From NCBI GenBank assembly GCA_003650785.1, contig QMRW01000075.1, forward strand, positions 1-6,250: a stretch of DNA of 6,250 nucleotides, given 5' to 3'. The translations under genes and the position numbers were made by a program. Each line of letters opens with the position of its first letter. Position 1 is the first letter of the stretch. This stretch comes from Thermoprotei archaeon (lineage in GTDB: Archaea; Thermoproteota; Thermoprotei; Thermofilales; B20-G17). Under the pieces are notes generated by a model. It was not told the origin of the DNA. It ran no database searches and worked only from the letters and a program-made list of their open reading frames with translations. This document shows positions 1-5,555 of this stretch, piece after piece.

Positions 1-903
1 ATAACTCTAGGCTTTAAGCTCATGAACCATGCTTACGAGATATCATTATGTCTAGAAAGACTATTGGAGTCTCATAGAAGACTCTTTGTTCTGAAGATGT
101 CTGGTGCTGTAGGAACTATGGCAGCATGGAGGGATAAGGGGCTGATTATTGAAGAGTATGTAGCTAAGGAGCTAGACCTAAGACCCGTCGAAATTTCCAC
201 TCAGATCTACTCGCGTGATAGATTTGCTGAGCTCGTATGTGAGCTGGCAATCTTGGGATCCGTACTCGATAGACTAGCTACTGAAATTCGAAACCTTCAA
301 AGGACTGAGATCTCAGAGCTAGCAGAGCCTTACCATAAAGATCAGATTGGTAGTAGTACTATGCCACATAAAATAAACCCAGTAAACTGTGAAAGAGTAT
401 CTGGTTTAGCTAGGTTTCTACGCGGACTATGTCAATCCTCGCTTGAGAATATAGTGCTATGGCATGAGCGGGATTTATCGAATTCATCATATGAGAGAAT
501 AATCCTACCTCATGCTTTCTTCACCATAGACGAAATGTTGAATACTATGATAAAAGTGGTAAGAGGTCTCAAGGTATTTCCCAACAGGATGCTGGAGAAT
601 TTAGAGAGGTCCAGAGGTAGGATCATGGCTGAAGCACTCGTAGTAAAGCTGATAATGAAGGGAATAGCTAGAGAGAGAGCCTACTCACATGTCAGGAATC
701 TAGTAATGAAAAGTATTAAAGAGAACAAGGCCTTCAAGGATATAGTGCTTGAGGATGAATTTATACTCAGTATTTTGAGTACAAATGAAATACTTGAGTG
801 CTTAGACTATAAAAACTACCTTGGAGAGTATCGTAGAATATACAAAAGAGCGAGAGAATATGTGCTCTCAACCATATCACGAATAGAGACAGAGAGACTT
901 TAA
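1..903 (+). CDS. purB: Adenylosuccinate lyase, C-terminal two thirds (5' end outside window)
   Basis: This is the fumarase/aspartase-superfamily lyase that releases fumarate from SAICAR and from adenylosuccinate in cytosolic purine synthesis. The frame is open from base 1 (ITLGFKL precedes the first ATG at 22), so that ATG is internal and the true start lies to the left. About 300 residues are present of a usual 430-470. Visible marks are the SGAVGT motif (about 103-120), the superfamily signature loop GSSTMPHKINP (about 349-381) whose serine is the catalytic base in this family, the WHERDLSNSSYER block (about 460-495), and an ADSL C-terminal domain from about 590 to the TAA at 901. The first conserved histidine region (THxQPAQ) must lie upstream. 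A convergent M55 gene ends 87 bp downstream. Identification is firm; only the 5' end is missing. Confidence 0.95.
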   Translation: MTLGFKLMNHAYEISLCLERLLESHRRLFVLKMSGAVGTMAAWRDKGLIIEEYVAKELDLRPVEISTQIYSRDRFAELVCELAILGSVLDRLATEIRNLQRTEISELAEPYHKDQIGSSTMPHKINPVNCERVSGLARFLRGLCQSSLENIVLWHERDLSNSSYERIILPHAFFTIDEMLNTMIKVVRGLKVFPNRMLENLERSRGRIMAEALVVKLIMKGIARERAYSHVRNLVMKSIKENKAFKDIVLEDEFILSILSTNEILECLDYKNYLGEYRRIYKRAREYVLSTISRIETERL

Positions 904-927
904 TACGCTTAGTGATAGAAACAATAG

Positions 928-968
928 TTTTTCGGATATAGTAATAGACTTTGCGTGAGGAAAGTTTT
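928..968 (+). terminator. Possible T-rich terminator after purB
   Basis: Two short T runs, TTTTT at 928-932 and TTTT at 965-968, lie in the 87-bp gap between the convergent purB and M55 genes. Archaeal RNA polymerase commonly stops at U-tracts without a hairpin, and no hairpin is obvious here. The minus strand shows no comparable T run, so the M55 transcript may read further. Confidence 0.3.
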
Positions 969-990
969 ACGAATAGAATTATGCAATGTA

Positions 991-1785
991 CTATAAAATA
1001 GCACGCATACACTCCAGTATATTCTCCCCCCTATATAGTACAGTTCTTCCATCTACTCTAATAACTCTAGATCTTAGTGCTATTCTCTCAGCATGAATCG
1101 GTAGCATGTACTCTACCTTTAACTCTACGGGAGGCTCTAGTTTCAATGGTTTAAACTCTCCTCTACGAAGCCTGATTAGAGATCTTTCTGCAGCTGATGC
1201 TATGAGCTTTCTCGCTACTGAGGGATGAACACACTCAGCAGCGTACATGCTTGTAGCACGTTTGACAGCAACCACTTCTATATCACCTAGTAATTTCTTG
1301 GCCTCTTCAGTAGCAGCGTAATCACCTACAACCATGATTATAGGTACATTGTAGTATCCTGCTATAGCAGCCCAGAGCCCTATCTCACCTACTAGTTCAC
1401 CATTCAACCATATGTTGACTATGGTCTCATGTGAGAGTGTGTGACAGAGTAGTGCTGAGGGAGTTCCAGCCATAGCATGTGCACCAATAACCACTACAGC
1501 ATCAAAAGAGGAATCTAGTCCCTCAAGCTCTGAAAGTCTTTTTCCTCTGATGAGTTTCACCCTCGGATCTAGGTCTTCTAGTAGGATACTGAAAGCGGCA
1601 CCGTGACCATCCAAGACTACTATCTCGGTTGCACCTCCACGAAAGAGGCCCTCTACAGCAGCGTTTACATCACTAGTGAGCATTCTCTTCGCTTCTTCAT
1701 GAATTCTTCCACCTGGGTTGAAGTCTTCCCAGGAACCGGAAACTCCTGTAGCTCCCTCTAAATCCGTTATTATAAATACCTTCAT
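991..1785 (-). CDS. dppA: M55 family zinc D-aminopeptidase (DppA-like)
   Basis: A 264-residue protein matching the length of M55 peptidases, the DppA family of zinc-dependent D-aminopeptidases that form barrel-shaped decamers in the cytoplasm. The N terminus KVFIITDLEGATGV carries the metal pair D8 and E10. Other expected ligands are H61 in LDGHGA, H103 in GAHAMAGT and E134 in NGELVGEIG. H115 in LLCHTLSH is at the position of the catalytic histidine known for Bacillus DppA. All key residues are therefore present and the enzyme should be active. There is no signal peptide. The ATG at 1785 puts D8/E10 at the usual distance from the start. No peptide transporter (dpp) operon is attached; the gene stands alone, convergent with purB. 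The true substrate in an archaeon lacking peptidoglycan is unknown. Confidence 0.92.
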   Translation of the reverse strand: MKVFIITDLEGATGVSGSWEDFNPGGRIHEEAKRMLTSDVNAAVEGLFRGGATEIVVLDGHGAAFSILLEDLDPRVKLIRGKRLSELEGLDSSFDAVVVIGAHAMAGTPSALLCHTLSHETIVNIWLNGELVGEIGLWAAIAGYYNVPIIMVVGDYAATEEAKKLLGDIEVVAVKRATSMYAAECVHPSVARKLIASAAERSLIRLRRGEFKPLKLEPPVELKVEYMLPIHAERIALRSRVIRVDGRTVLYRGENILECMRAIL

Positions 1786-1823
1786 CTTCTCACATTGAAG
1801 TACTGTATGGCCTTACCTTATAA
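1786..1823 (-). promoter_or_regulatory. Promoter and short leader of the M55 gene
   Basis: Read on the minus strand, a TATA-like element TTATAA (1818-1823) lies about 35 bp before the ATG at 1785. A start site about 25 bp downstream of the box would leave a leader of roughly 10 nt. A GTGAG (1789-1793) only 3 nt from the ATG is too close to be a convincing Shine-Dalgarno, so initiation is probably close to leaderless. Confidence 0.5.
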
Positions 1824-1992
1824 CCCTATCCTGCCTCTAAACGAGCGTATATTTCCTCTTCTAATGAGTCGATGGATTAATAGTATTTGAGTACGTTGCA
1901 CAAAGTATAGCCTAGCGAAACTGCTTCATTTTTCATAGGCATTAGTAGGCGTTTATAGATTTTAATGTTTCCAGAAATGCTTCTATACTAAT

Positions 1993-2053
1993 CTTTAAAT
2001 GGGCAATCTGGTGAACAATAATAGAGCACTAGCAACTCTTTCGAGTGCTTTTT
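1993..2053 (+). ncRNA. Candidate short transcript: TATA-like box, hairpin and T-tract
   Basis: A TATA-like CTTTAAAT (1993-2000) predicts a plus-strand start near 2022-2025. From there a hairpin follows: AGC + bulged A + ACTC pairs with GAGTGCT around a TTTC loop (2031-2049), and it runs directly into TTTTT (2049-2053). The same 3' arm can instead pair with AGCACT at 2025-2030, so two folds exclude each other. No plus-strand gene ends just upstream that would need this terminator. This is inference from spacing and pairing alone; no known RNA family was recognised, and C/D or H/ACA guide motifs were not found. Confidence 0.2.
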
Positions 2054-2062
2054 CACTTAGGG

Positions 2063-2079
2063 CTTTACTTATCGTAAAG
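2063..2079 (-). terminator. Hairpin just after the PaREP1 gene
   Basis: A perfect 6-bp inverted repeat, CTTTAC and GTAAAG with a 5-nt loop, lies 19-35 nt past the stop of the minus-strand PaREP1 gene. No T run follows on that strand, so it is at best a 3'-end structure or a weak terminator. Confidence 0.25.
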
Positions 2080-2097
2080 AATCTGTAAGAGCAGAGC

Positions 2098-2505
2098 CTA
2101 GACTAATTTCTCTACGTCTTTAATGAATTTTCTGGCCTTTTCTAACTCCACTCGTATATCCTCAATATCGATTATACCTTCGTAGAATACAAGCTCATGA
2201 AGGTTTCTCTCCCTTGCAGAGTACCTATCCCTAAATCCCATCTTCTCAATTTCTGGATGCACCTTTTCGAGCTCTCTTAGTAGTCTTCTCCTCTCCCAGT
2301 GGCTTGAGGGTACTCTATCCGTGTACTTCAATATGAGTGCATTAGATGCCTGAATAACAGCATTCCATGCCTTTTCTGCAGAATCCCTGATCCTAGCGGT
2401 ATTATTTTCATGCACCCCTTTTTCAAACTCCTCAAATGCCTCTTCGATAAATTCTCTAGCATCTTCGAGGTAGATCCTTATTCTCTCCTTGACAAATCTC
2501 GACAT
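2098..2505 (-). CDS. PaREP1-family protein, HEPN-like fold
   Basis: A 135-residue, almost wholly helical and charged protein. The N-terminal half, around EKAWNAVIQASNALILKY (44-61), has the alternating pattern of HEPN helices. The C-terminal half, RERNLHELVFYEGIIDIEDIR (98-118), matches the conserved LH-x-x-x-F-Y/H-E...D block of PaREP1 proteins, an expanded archaeal family of unproven function related to HEPN domains. R98 and H103 form an R-x4-H pair like that of HEPN ribonucleases, so RNA cleavage is possible but not shown. No MNT nucleotidyltransferase partner, common beside HEPN toxins, is adjacent. There is no signal peptide or membrane segment. The ATG at 2505 is supported by AAGGAG at 2515-2520 (minus) with 9-nt spacing. 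Confidence 0.7.
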   Translation of the reverse strand: MSRFVKERIRIYLEDAREFIEEAFEEFEKGVHENNTARIRDSAEKAWNAVIQASNALILKYTDRVPSSHWERRRLLRELEKVHPEIEKMGFRDRYSARERNLHELVFYEGIIDIEDIRVELEKARKFIKDVEKLV

Positions 2506-2514
2506 GCTCTAGCT

Positions 2515-2572
2515 CTCCTTCTCTATACTCCCTATGTTCTGATGATCTTTTCCATAAGCTCTACTTATATAC
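2515..2572 (-). promoter_or_regulatory. PaREP1 promoter (TATA) and Shine-Dalgarno
   Basis: On the minus strand, GTATATAAG (2564-2572) is a strong archaeal TATA box. A start near 2542 would leave a leader of about 37 nt. That leader carries AAGGAG (2515-2520), 9 nt before the ATG, which fixes the start. The gene therefore has a true leader, unlike the GH127 gene nearby. Confidence 0.6.
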
Positions 2573-2591
2573 GTTGCGTTACACGCTTCAG

Positions 2592-2652
2592 TCCAATTGC
2601 AGAAAGATAATGAACTCAGATGTAGTTTGAATCTTAAATATTGTAAGGAATA
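2592..2652 (+). repeat. Imperfect direct repeat, copy A
   Basis: A 61-bp unit that aligns without gaps to 2685-2745, about 46 of 61 positions identical by hand count. The shared core is ATTGYAGAAAGAT followed by AACTCAGAYGTA. The offset is exactly 93 bp (31 codons), so both copies lie in the same reading frame of the TnpB-like remnant. Copy A contains a TGA stop. Confidence 0.75.
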
Positions 2653-2684
2653 GCAGAGCTATCCTTAGTAGGAATATTCTACTA

Positions 2685-2745
2685 TCCCATTGTAGAAAGA
2701 TCCTAAACTCAGACGTAATAGGAGTATTGAATATAGTTAAGAATA
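2685..2745 (+). repeat. Imperfect direct repeat, copy B
   Basis: This is the second unit, 93 bp downstream of copy A. It is free of stops in the TnpB-like frame and continues into the better preserved C-terminal tail. Most differences from copy A look like ordinary drift, which suggests an old tandem duplication. Confidence 0.75.
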
Positions 2746-2998
2746 TGGACTCTATAATCCCGAGTCCCTTATGAAGGAATAAAGATAACGAGTTAGTAGC
2801 ACAGTTCCTACTTCTAAGGTGGAATGAATGCAAGTGGGAGCCTAAAGGGACTATGAACACTCAAAAGATGAACACCCTAGAAATAGATATCTTCTACTAA
2901 AACAGGAGGAATGACAAATGTAAAGTCCTTTTTGGCATAGTGTTCAGATAATTCACGGTCTCTAGAAGTGTAATTTTGAGTTAGAGATATCGAGGATG

Positions 2999-3049
2999 CT
3001 TATAAGTAAGTCTTCTTCCTCATAGTATAGTTTCAATATACTTAAAAAT
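2999..3049 (+). promoter_or_regulatory. Promoter region of the small membrane protein
   Basis: Two TATA-like elements precede the ATG at 3082: GCTTATAAG (2999-3007), which would give a leader of about 50 nt, and CTTAAAAAT (3041-3049), which would give a leader of about 10 nt. The second fits the short-leader habit of the window better. No clear Shine-Dalgarno is seen, only GA-rich AGAGAAGAGAG just before the ATG. Confidence 0.45.
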
Positions 3050-3081
3050 ATAACACATTAAATATATTAGAGAGAAGAGAG

Positions 3082-3219
3082 ATGAAACGAATACTGAAGA
3101 TGTTAATATTTGGTGCTATAGGCGGGTTGATTGCATCCATACCTATTATAAATGCAATAGTATTGGCGATCATACTATGGAAACTGAATGGGAAGGATTA
3201 TAGGAAGGCATTTCCGTAA
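3082..3219 (+). CDS. Small single-helix membrane protein, 45 aa
   Basis: I do not recognise this protein. It starts MKRILKML, then has an unbroken hydrophobic stretch of about 26 residues (8-33) with a GAIGG turn and a proline at 21, and ends in a charged tail (KLNGKDYRKAFP). The stretch could be one long helix or a tight hairpin. The basic N terminus without a cleavage site favours a membrane anchor over a secreted peptide. Codon use matches its neighbours, and two candidate TATA boxes lie upstream. It stands 126 bp before the GH127 gene, which has its own promoter, so a functional link is not implied. It is short enough for most gene finders to skip. Confidence 0.55.
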   Translation: MKRILKMLIFGAIGGLIASIPIINAIVLAIILWKLNGKDYRKAFP

Positions 3220-3314
3220 CCATGAAGACTTCTCAATGATAGCTCGCTCAGTAGAATGCTCTCAGCTATATCCTCAAATCCAAAGAAATTAGTATACAGG
3301 ACTTAGCCTTCATG

Positions 3315-3322
3315 CTTAAAAC
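3315..3322 (+). promoter_or_regulatory. TATA box of the GH127 gene (leaderless transcript)
   Basis: CTTAAAAC is centred about 28 bp before the ATG at 3346, which puts the predicted transcription start at or next to the start codon. No Shine-Dalgarno is present between them. Both facts fit a leaderless mRNA and support the chosen start. Confidence 0.55.
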
Positions 3323-3345
3323 TTAGTACCTCACTATGGAATTGT

Positions 3346-5223
3346 ATGTCTAAGTGTGTGGTAGTGGATACAACGAAAAGTCCATGGGCACGATTAAGGC
3401 CAGTTCCCGTGAATGCAGTTAAGCTAAGGGATAGCTTCTGGGGGAATCGTATAGAGGTACTGAGAAAAGTCACTATACCTACACAGTATGAAGAACTCGA
3501 GGGGACAGGGAGGATAGAAAATTTCCGAAAGGTGGCTAGAGGAGATAAAGATATCATATGGAGGATTGCCGATGACTCGGATGTGTACAAGTGGGTTGAG
3601 GCTGCAGCTTTCACTCTCGCCTACGAATACGACTCGAATATAGAGAGGATGTTAGAAGAGGTAGTAGATGCTATCTCCTCTGCACAGGATGAAGATGGCT
3701 ATCTTTTTACATACTATGCCTATGATAAAAGATCGAGATGGAAGGATCTGATAAGAATGCATGAACTCTACTGTGCGGGACATTTATTCCAGGCAGCTAT
3801 AGCATACTATAGGGCTACTGGTAGGGATAAGTTACTAAATACTGCTATAAGACTAGCTGACCATATAGCGGATGTATTTGGTCCAGATGGGCAAAGTGGG
3901 GCGCCTGGACATCCCGAGATAGAGATGGCATTAGTGGAGATGTACCGACAGACTGGAAGGGAGAAATACTTAGAACTAGCTAGGTTTTTCCTAGATCAGC
4001 GAGGGAAAGGACTTCTAGGTGGAGATATTGTGCTCATAGACCATAAGCCCTTTAGAGAGCTTGATAGTATGGTAGGTCACGCAGTAAGAGCTATCTATCT
4101 ATGTTGCGGAGCTACTGACATATATCTAGAGACAGGTGATGAATCTCTATACAATACGCTTGAAAGACTATGGAGAAGTATGATGAAGAGAATGTACATT
4201 ACAGGGGGAGTAGGATCTAGATACCATGGAGAGGCCTTTGGTGAGGACTACGAGTTACCTAATGTACGGGCATATGCAGAGACCTGTGCAGCAGTAGCTA
4301 ATGTCATGTGGAACTGGAGAATGCTTATGGTAACTGCTGAAGCAAGATTTACCGATGTTATAGAGACAGTGATCTACAATGGAGCTCTCTCTGGAATCTC
4401 CCTAGATGGTAGGCACTACTTCTACGTAAATCCTCTAGCCGATAGAGGTAGGCATAGTAGACAGGAATGGTTCCGTTGTGCATGCTGTCCACCCAATATA
4501 GCACGACTACTAGCATCACTTCCCGGATACTTCTATAGCACTAGCTCCAAGGGTATATGGATTCACCTCTATGCTTCGAGTACATCTACTATAGAGCTTA
4601 ACGGGAGAATAGTAGAACTGACTCAGGAGACAAAATATCCATGGGAAGGAAGGGTAAAACTAAAAGTCAACCCAGAGAAAACAGATACATTTTCATTATT
4701 TATAAGAATACCGGAGTGGTGTGAAGAGGTAAAAATCATAGTAGAGAAGAAGGAGTTTAAGAGAAAAGTCTTACCCGGTAGCTATCTCAAGATAGAGAGG
4801 GATTGGCACTATGGGGATACTATAGAAGTTCTCATGTCTATGAAGCCAACACTAATAGTCTCACATCCACACGTTCTAGGTAATACGGATAGAGTAGCTA
4901 TAAAGCGCGGACCCATAGTATACTGCCTAGAACATATAGATAATCCAGATTTTGATGTATGGGATATAGTTATACCACCGGATATACAACTGAAAGAAGA
5001 ATTCAGATCAGAACTACTTAATGGAATTGTTGTGGTGAGAGGAAGAGCTTTTGTTATAGATTCTAAAAGATGGGAGAATAGACTGTATCTTCCGCTTAAA
5101 AACATGCCTCTAGAACTTCGTAAGGTAGAGTTTAGAGCTATTCCCTACTATGCCTGGGCCAATAGGGAGCCTGGACCTATGATAGTATGGCTCAGAAGTA
5201 TAGTGCCAAAGAATAATCCCTAA
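3346..5223 (+). CDS. GH127 beta-L-arabinofuranosidase-like glycoside hydrolase
   Basis: A 625-residue protein of the DUF1680/GH127 type (HypBA1-like; related to GH146), which releases L-arabinofuranose from arabinosides through a zinc-bound cysteine nucleophile. The (alpha/alpha) barrel spans roughly 25-400 and two beta domains follow. The full catalytic set is visible: E296 in HGEAF as acid/base, E312 and C314 in AETCA, and C380-C381 in CACCPPN. These match the E-x-C plus CC zinc site, and the spacing from E296 to E312 equals that in HypBA1. H139/H146 (MHELYCAGH) and H245 (GHAVR) are conserved substrate-site histidines. The C terminus AWANREPGPMIVWL is typical. There is no signal peptide or membrane helix, so it should act in the cytoplasm on imported sugars. 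No transporter or arabinose pathway gene is in view. The exact linkage is uncertain because the family is broad. Confidence 0.9.
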   Translation: MSKCVVVDTTKSPWARLRPVPVNAVKLRDSFWGNRIEVLRKVTIPTQYEELEGTGRIENFRKVARGDKDIIWRIADDSDVYKWVEAAAFTLAYEYDSNIERMLEEVVDAISSAQDEDGYLFTYYAYDKRSRWKDLIRMHELYCAGHLFQAAIAYYRATGRDKLLNTAIRLADHIADVFGPDGQSGAPGHPEIEMALVEMYRQTGREKYLELARFFLDQRGKGLLGGDIVLIDHKPFRELDSMVGHAVRAIYLCCGATDIYLETGDESLYNTLERLWRSMMKRMYITGGVGSRYHGEAFGEDYELPNVRAYAETCAAVANVMWNWRMLMVTAEARFTDVIETVIYNGALSGISLDGRHYFYVNPLADRGRHSRQEWFRCACCPPNIARLLASLPGYFYSTSSKGIWIHLYASSTSTIELNGRIVELTQETKYPWEGRVKLKVNPEKTDTFSLFIRIPEWCEEVKIIVEKKEFKRKVLPGSYLKIERDWHYGDTIEVLMSMKPTLIVSHPHVLGNTDRVAIKRGPIVYCLEHIDNPDFDVWDIVIPPDIQLKEEFRSELLNGIVVVRGRAFVIDSKRWENRLYLPLKNMPLELRKVEFRAIPYYAWANREPGPMIVWLRSIVPKNNP

Positions 5224-5253
5224 ATATCTATTCATGGAATTAAAATATCAATA

Positions 5254-5280
5254 GTTTTATATTTATTTTAGAATTTTATT
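5254..5280 (+). terminator. T-rich terminator after GH127
   Basis: Repeated T runs (GTTTTA, TTTATTTTAG, TTTTATT) begin about 30 nt past the GH127 stop and match the U-rich terminators of archaea. A weak AAATAT/ATATTT pairing just before them could add a stem. Confidence 0.5.
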
Positions 5281-5370
5281 ACAGGAAGATAAAATTGTAG
5301 ACAAAGTACTTTCCATAGTACCTGGAGATGGTATGCAGAATCTAAAGAGTAGATGAACTTCGGATCAAAT

Positions 5371-5387
5371 GTCACATTTTTTGTGAC
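5371..5387. promoter_or_regulatory. Perfect palindrome GTCACA-N5-TGTGAC, possible operator
   Basis: A 17-bp inverted repeat with 6-bp arms lies about 25-50 bp upstream of the TATA-like elements at 5398-5424. This is a usual place for a dimeric helix-turn-helix regulator to act on the genes to the right. The arm is echoed partly by TTTCACGG at 5389-5396. As RNA it would be a small hairpin, but it has no T-tract after it and sits too far from GH127 to be that gene's terminator. The regulator is unknown. Confidence 0.35.
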
Positions 5388-5397
5388 CTTTCACGGA

Positions 5398-5424
5398 AAA
5401 ATAAATATCCAAGTATATTAAATA
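5398..5424 (+). promoter_or_regulatory. Promoter region for the right-edge genes
   Basis: Two A/T elements are candidates. AAATAAATA near 5398-5408 would start transcription near 5430, leaderless for the GTG at 5432. TATATTAAATA (5414-5424) would start it near 5447, leaving about 110 nt of leader before the ATG at 5556. Sequence alone does not choose between them. Confidence 0.4.
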
Positions 5425-5431
5425 ATATAGC

Positions 5432-5554
5432 GTGAAGCAATATGGAGGGATAATATCGAGTCTATTAGTGGTGACAGAAATGCAATGTCAAGAAATCCTC
5501 TATGGAAGTATGAAGAGGAGTCTAAATATATCGTTCCGAATCGAGGAGGAGTGA
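5432..5554 (+). CDS. Doubtful 40-aa GTG-start ORF upstream of the membrane gene
   Basis: The frame runs from GTG at 5432 to TGA at 5552-5554, ending one base before the ATG of the next gene. The product begins MKQYGGIISSLLVVTEMQ and ends FRIEEE; it has no membrane segment and no motif I know. For it: a possible leaderless promoter, tight spacing to the next gene, and the next gene's use of an internal-type Shine-Dalgarno, which in Thermoproteota is commoner for downstream cistrons. Against it: the short length, the GTG start and a second possible promoter downstream of its start. It may be only leader sequence. Confidence 0.25.
   Translation: MKQYGGIISSLLVVTEMQCQEILYGSMKRSLNISFRIEEE
5544..5549 (+). 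promoter_or_regulatory. Strong Shine-Dalgarno for the right-edge membrane gene
   Basis: AGGAGG, within GAGGAGGAGTGAT, ends 6 nt before the ATG at 5556 and is close to a full match to the archaeal 16S rRNA 3' end. It fixes the start of the truncated gene and shows that the gene is translated from a transcript with a leader or an upstream cistron. Confidence 0.8.
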
Positions 5555-5555
5555 T

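Larger units (their letters stand above)
1827..2097. other. Non-coding gap between the M55 and PaREP1 genes
   Basis: No ORF with a start codon and more than about 20 codons is visible on either strand. The right third is rich in short hairpins: AGC(A)ACTC-TTTC-GAGTGCT at 2031-2049 and CTTTAC-TTATC-GTAAAG at 2063-2079. The left two thirds (1827-1990) show nothing I can name. A minus-strand stretch ending at a TAA at 1995-1997 is open for about 38 codons and looks mildly protein-like (SKALSEKALERVASALLLF) but has no start codon. Confidence 0.5.
2592..2900 (+). pseudogene. Decayed C-terminal remnant of an IS200/IS605 TnpB (OrfB)
   Basis: One plus-strand frame stays readable across this gap except for two TGA stops (2628-2630 and 2772-2774). 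It reads SNCRKIMNSDVV*ILNIVRN, then SHCRKILNSDVIGVLNIVKN, then MDSIIPSPL*RNKDNELVAQF, then a tail containing RWNECKWEPKG and MNTQKMNTLE before TAA at 2898. The NSDVxGxLNI pattern resembles the end of TnpB, where a C-x2-C zinc finger is followed by the RuvC-III aspartate in N-x-D-x-x-A-x-x-N-I. The finger is incomplete: CRK is followed by I where the second cysteine would be, in both copies. No start codon, no N-terminal RuvC parts and no tnpA are present. The segment with the motif is duplicated (see repeat entries). I infer an old, inactive insertion tail; the family call comes from pattern memory. The long open frame on the opposite strand is a shadow of this. Confidence 0.5.

Noticed and set aside
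767..1012. An 81-codon minus-strand ORF across the purB end
   Set aside because: It overlaps the 3' ends of both purB and the M55 gene and has shadow-like composition; both overlapped genes are clearly real.
1995..2110. A minus-strand open stretch reading SKALSEKALERVASALLLF after the PaREP1 stop
   Set aside because: It has no start codon in frame, and its upstream part overlaps the PaREP1 end in another frame.
2592..2745. A CRISPR array or C/D-box RNA pair
   Set aside because: There are only two diverged units, differences occur throughout, and no consistent C and D boxes exist; the in-frame protein reading explains the repeat better.
2588..2860. A 90-codon minus-strand ORF with a repeated TSEFxIFLQ segment
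   Set aside because: It is antisense to the TnpB-like plus-strand frame, has no Shine-Dalgarno or motif, and its repeat is only the complement of the duplicated DNA.
2902..2942. An AGGAGG followed by short ATG frames
   Set aside because: The nearest frame encodes only 9 codons, and the spacing to the first ATG is one base; it is probably debris after the TnpB remnant.
3236..3285. A tRNA-like stretch (GCTCAGTAGAATGCTCTC followed by CTCAAATCC)
   Set aside because: It resembles a D-arm and T-loop, but no acceptor stem, T-stem or anticodon stem can be paired around it.
3198..3302. A minus-strand open stretch reading GFEDIAESILLSELSLRSL
   Set aside because: It looks protein-like for about 34 codons but lacks any start codon, is closed by stops on both sides and overlaps the small membrane gene; chance or a tiny remnant cannot be separated.
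5353..5421. A 22-codon ATG ORF across the palindrome
   Set aside because: It is very short, has no ribosome binding site, and overlaps promoter elements and a likely operator.
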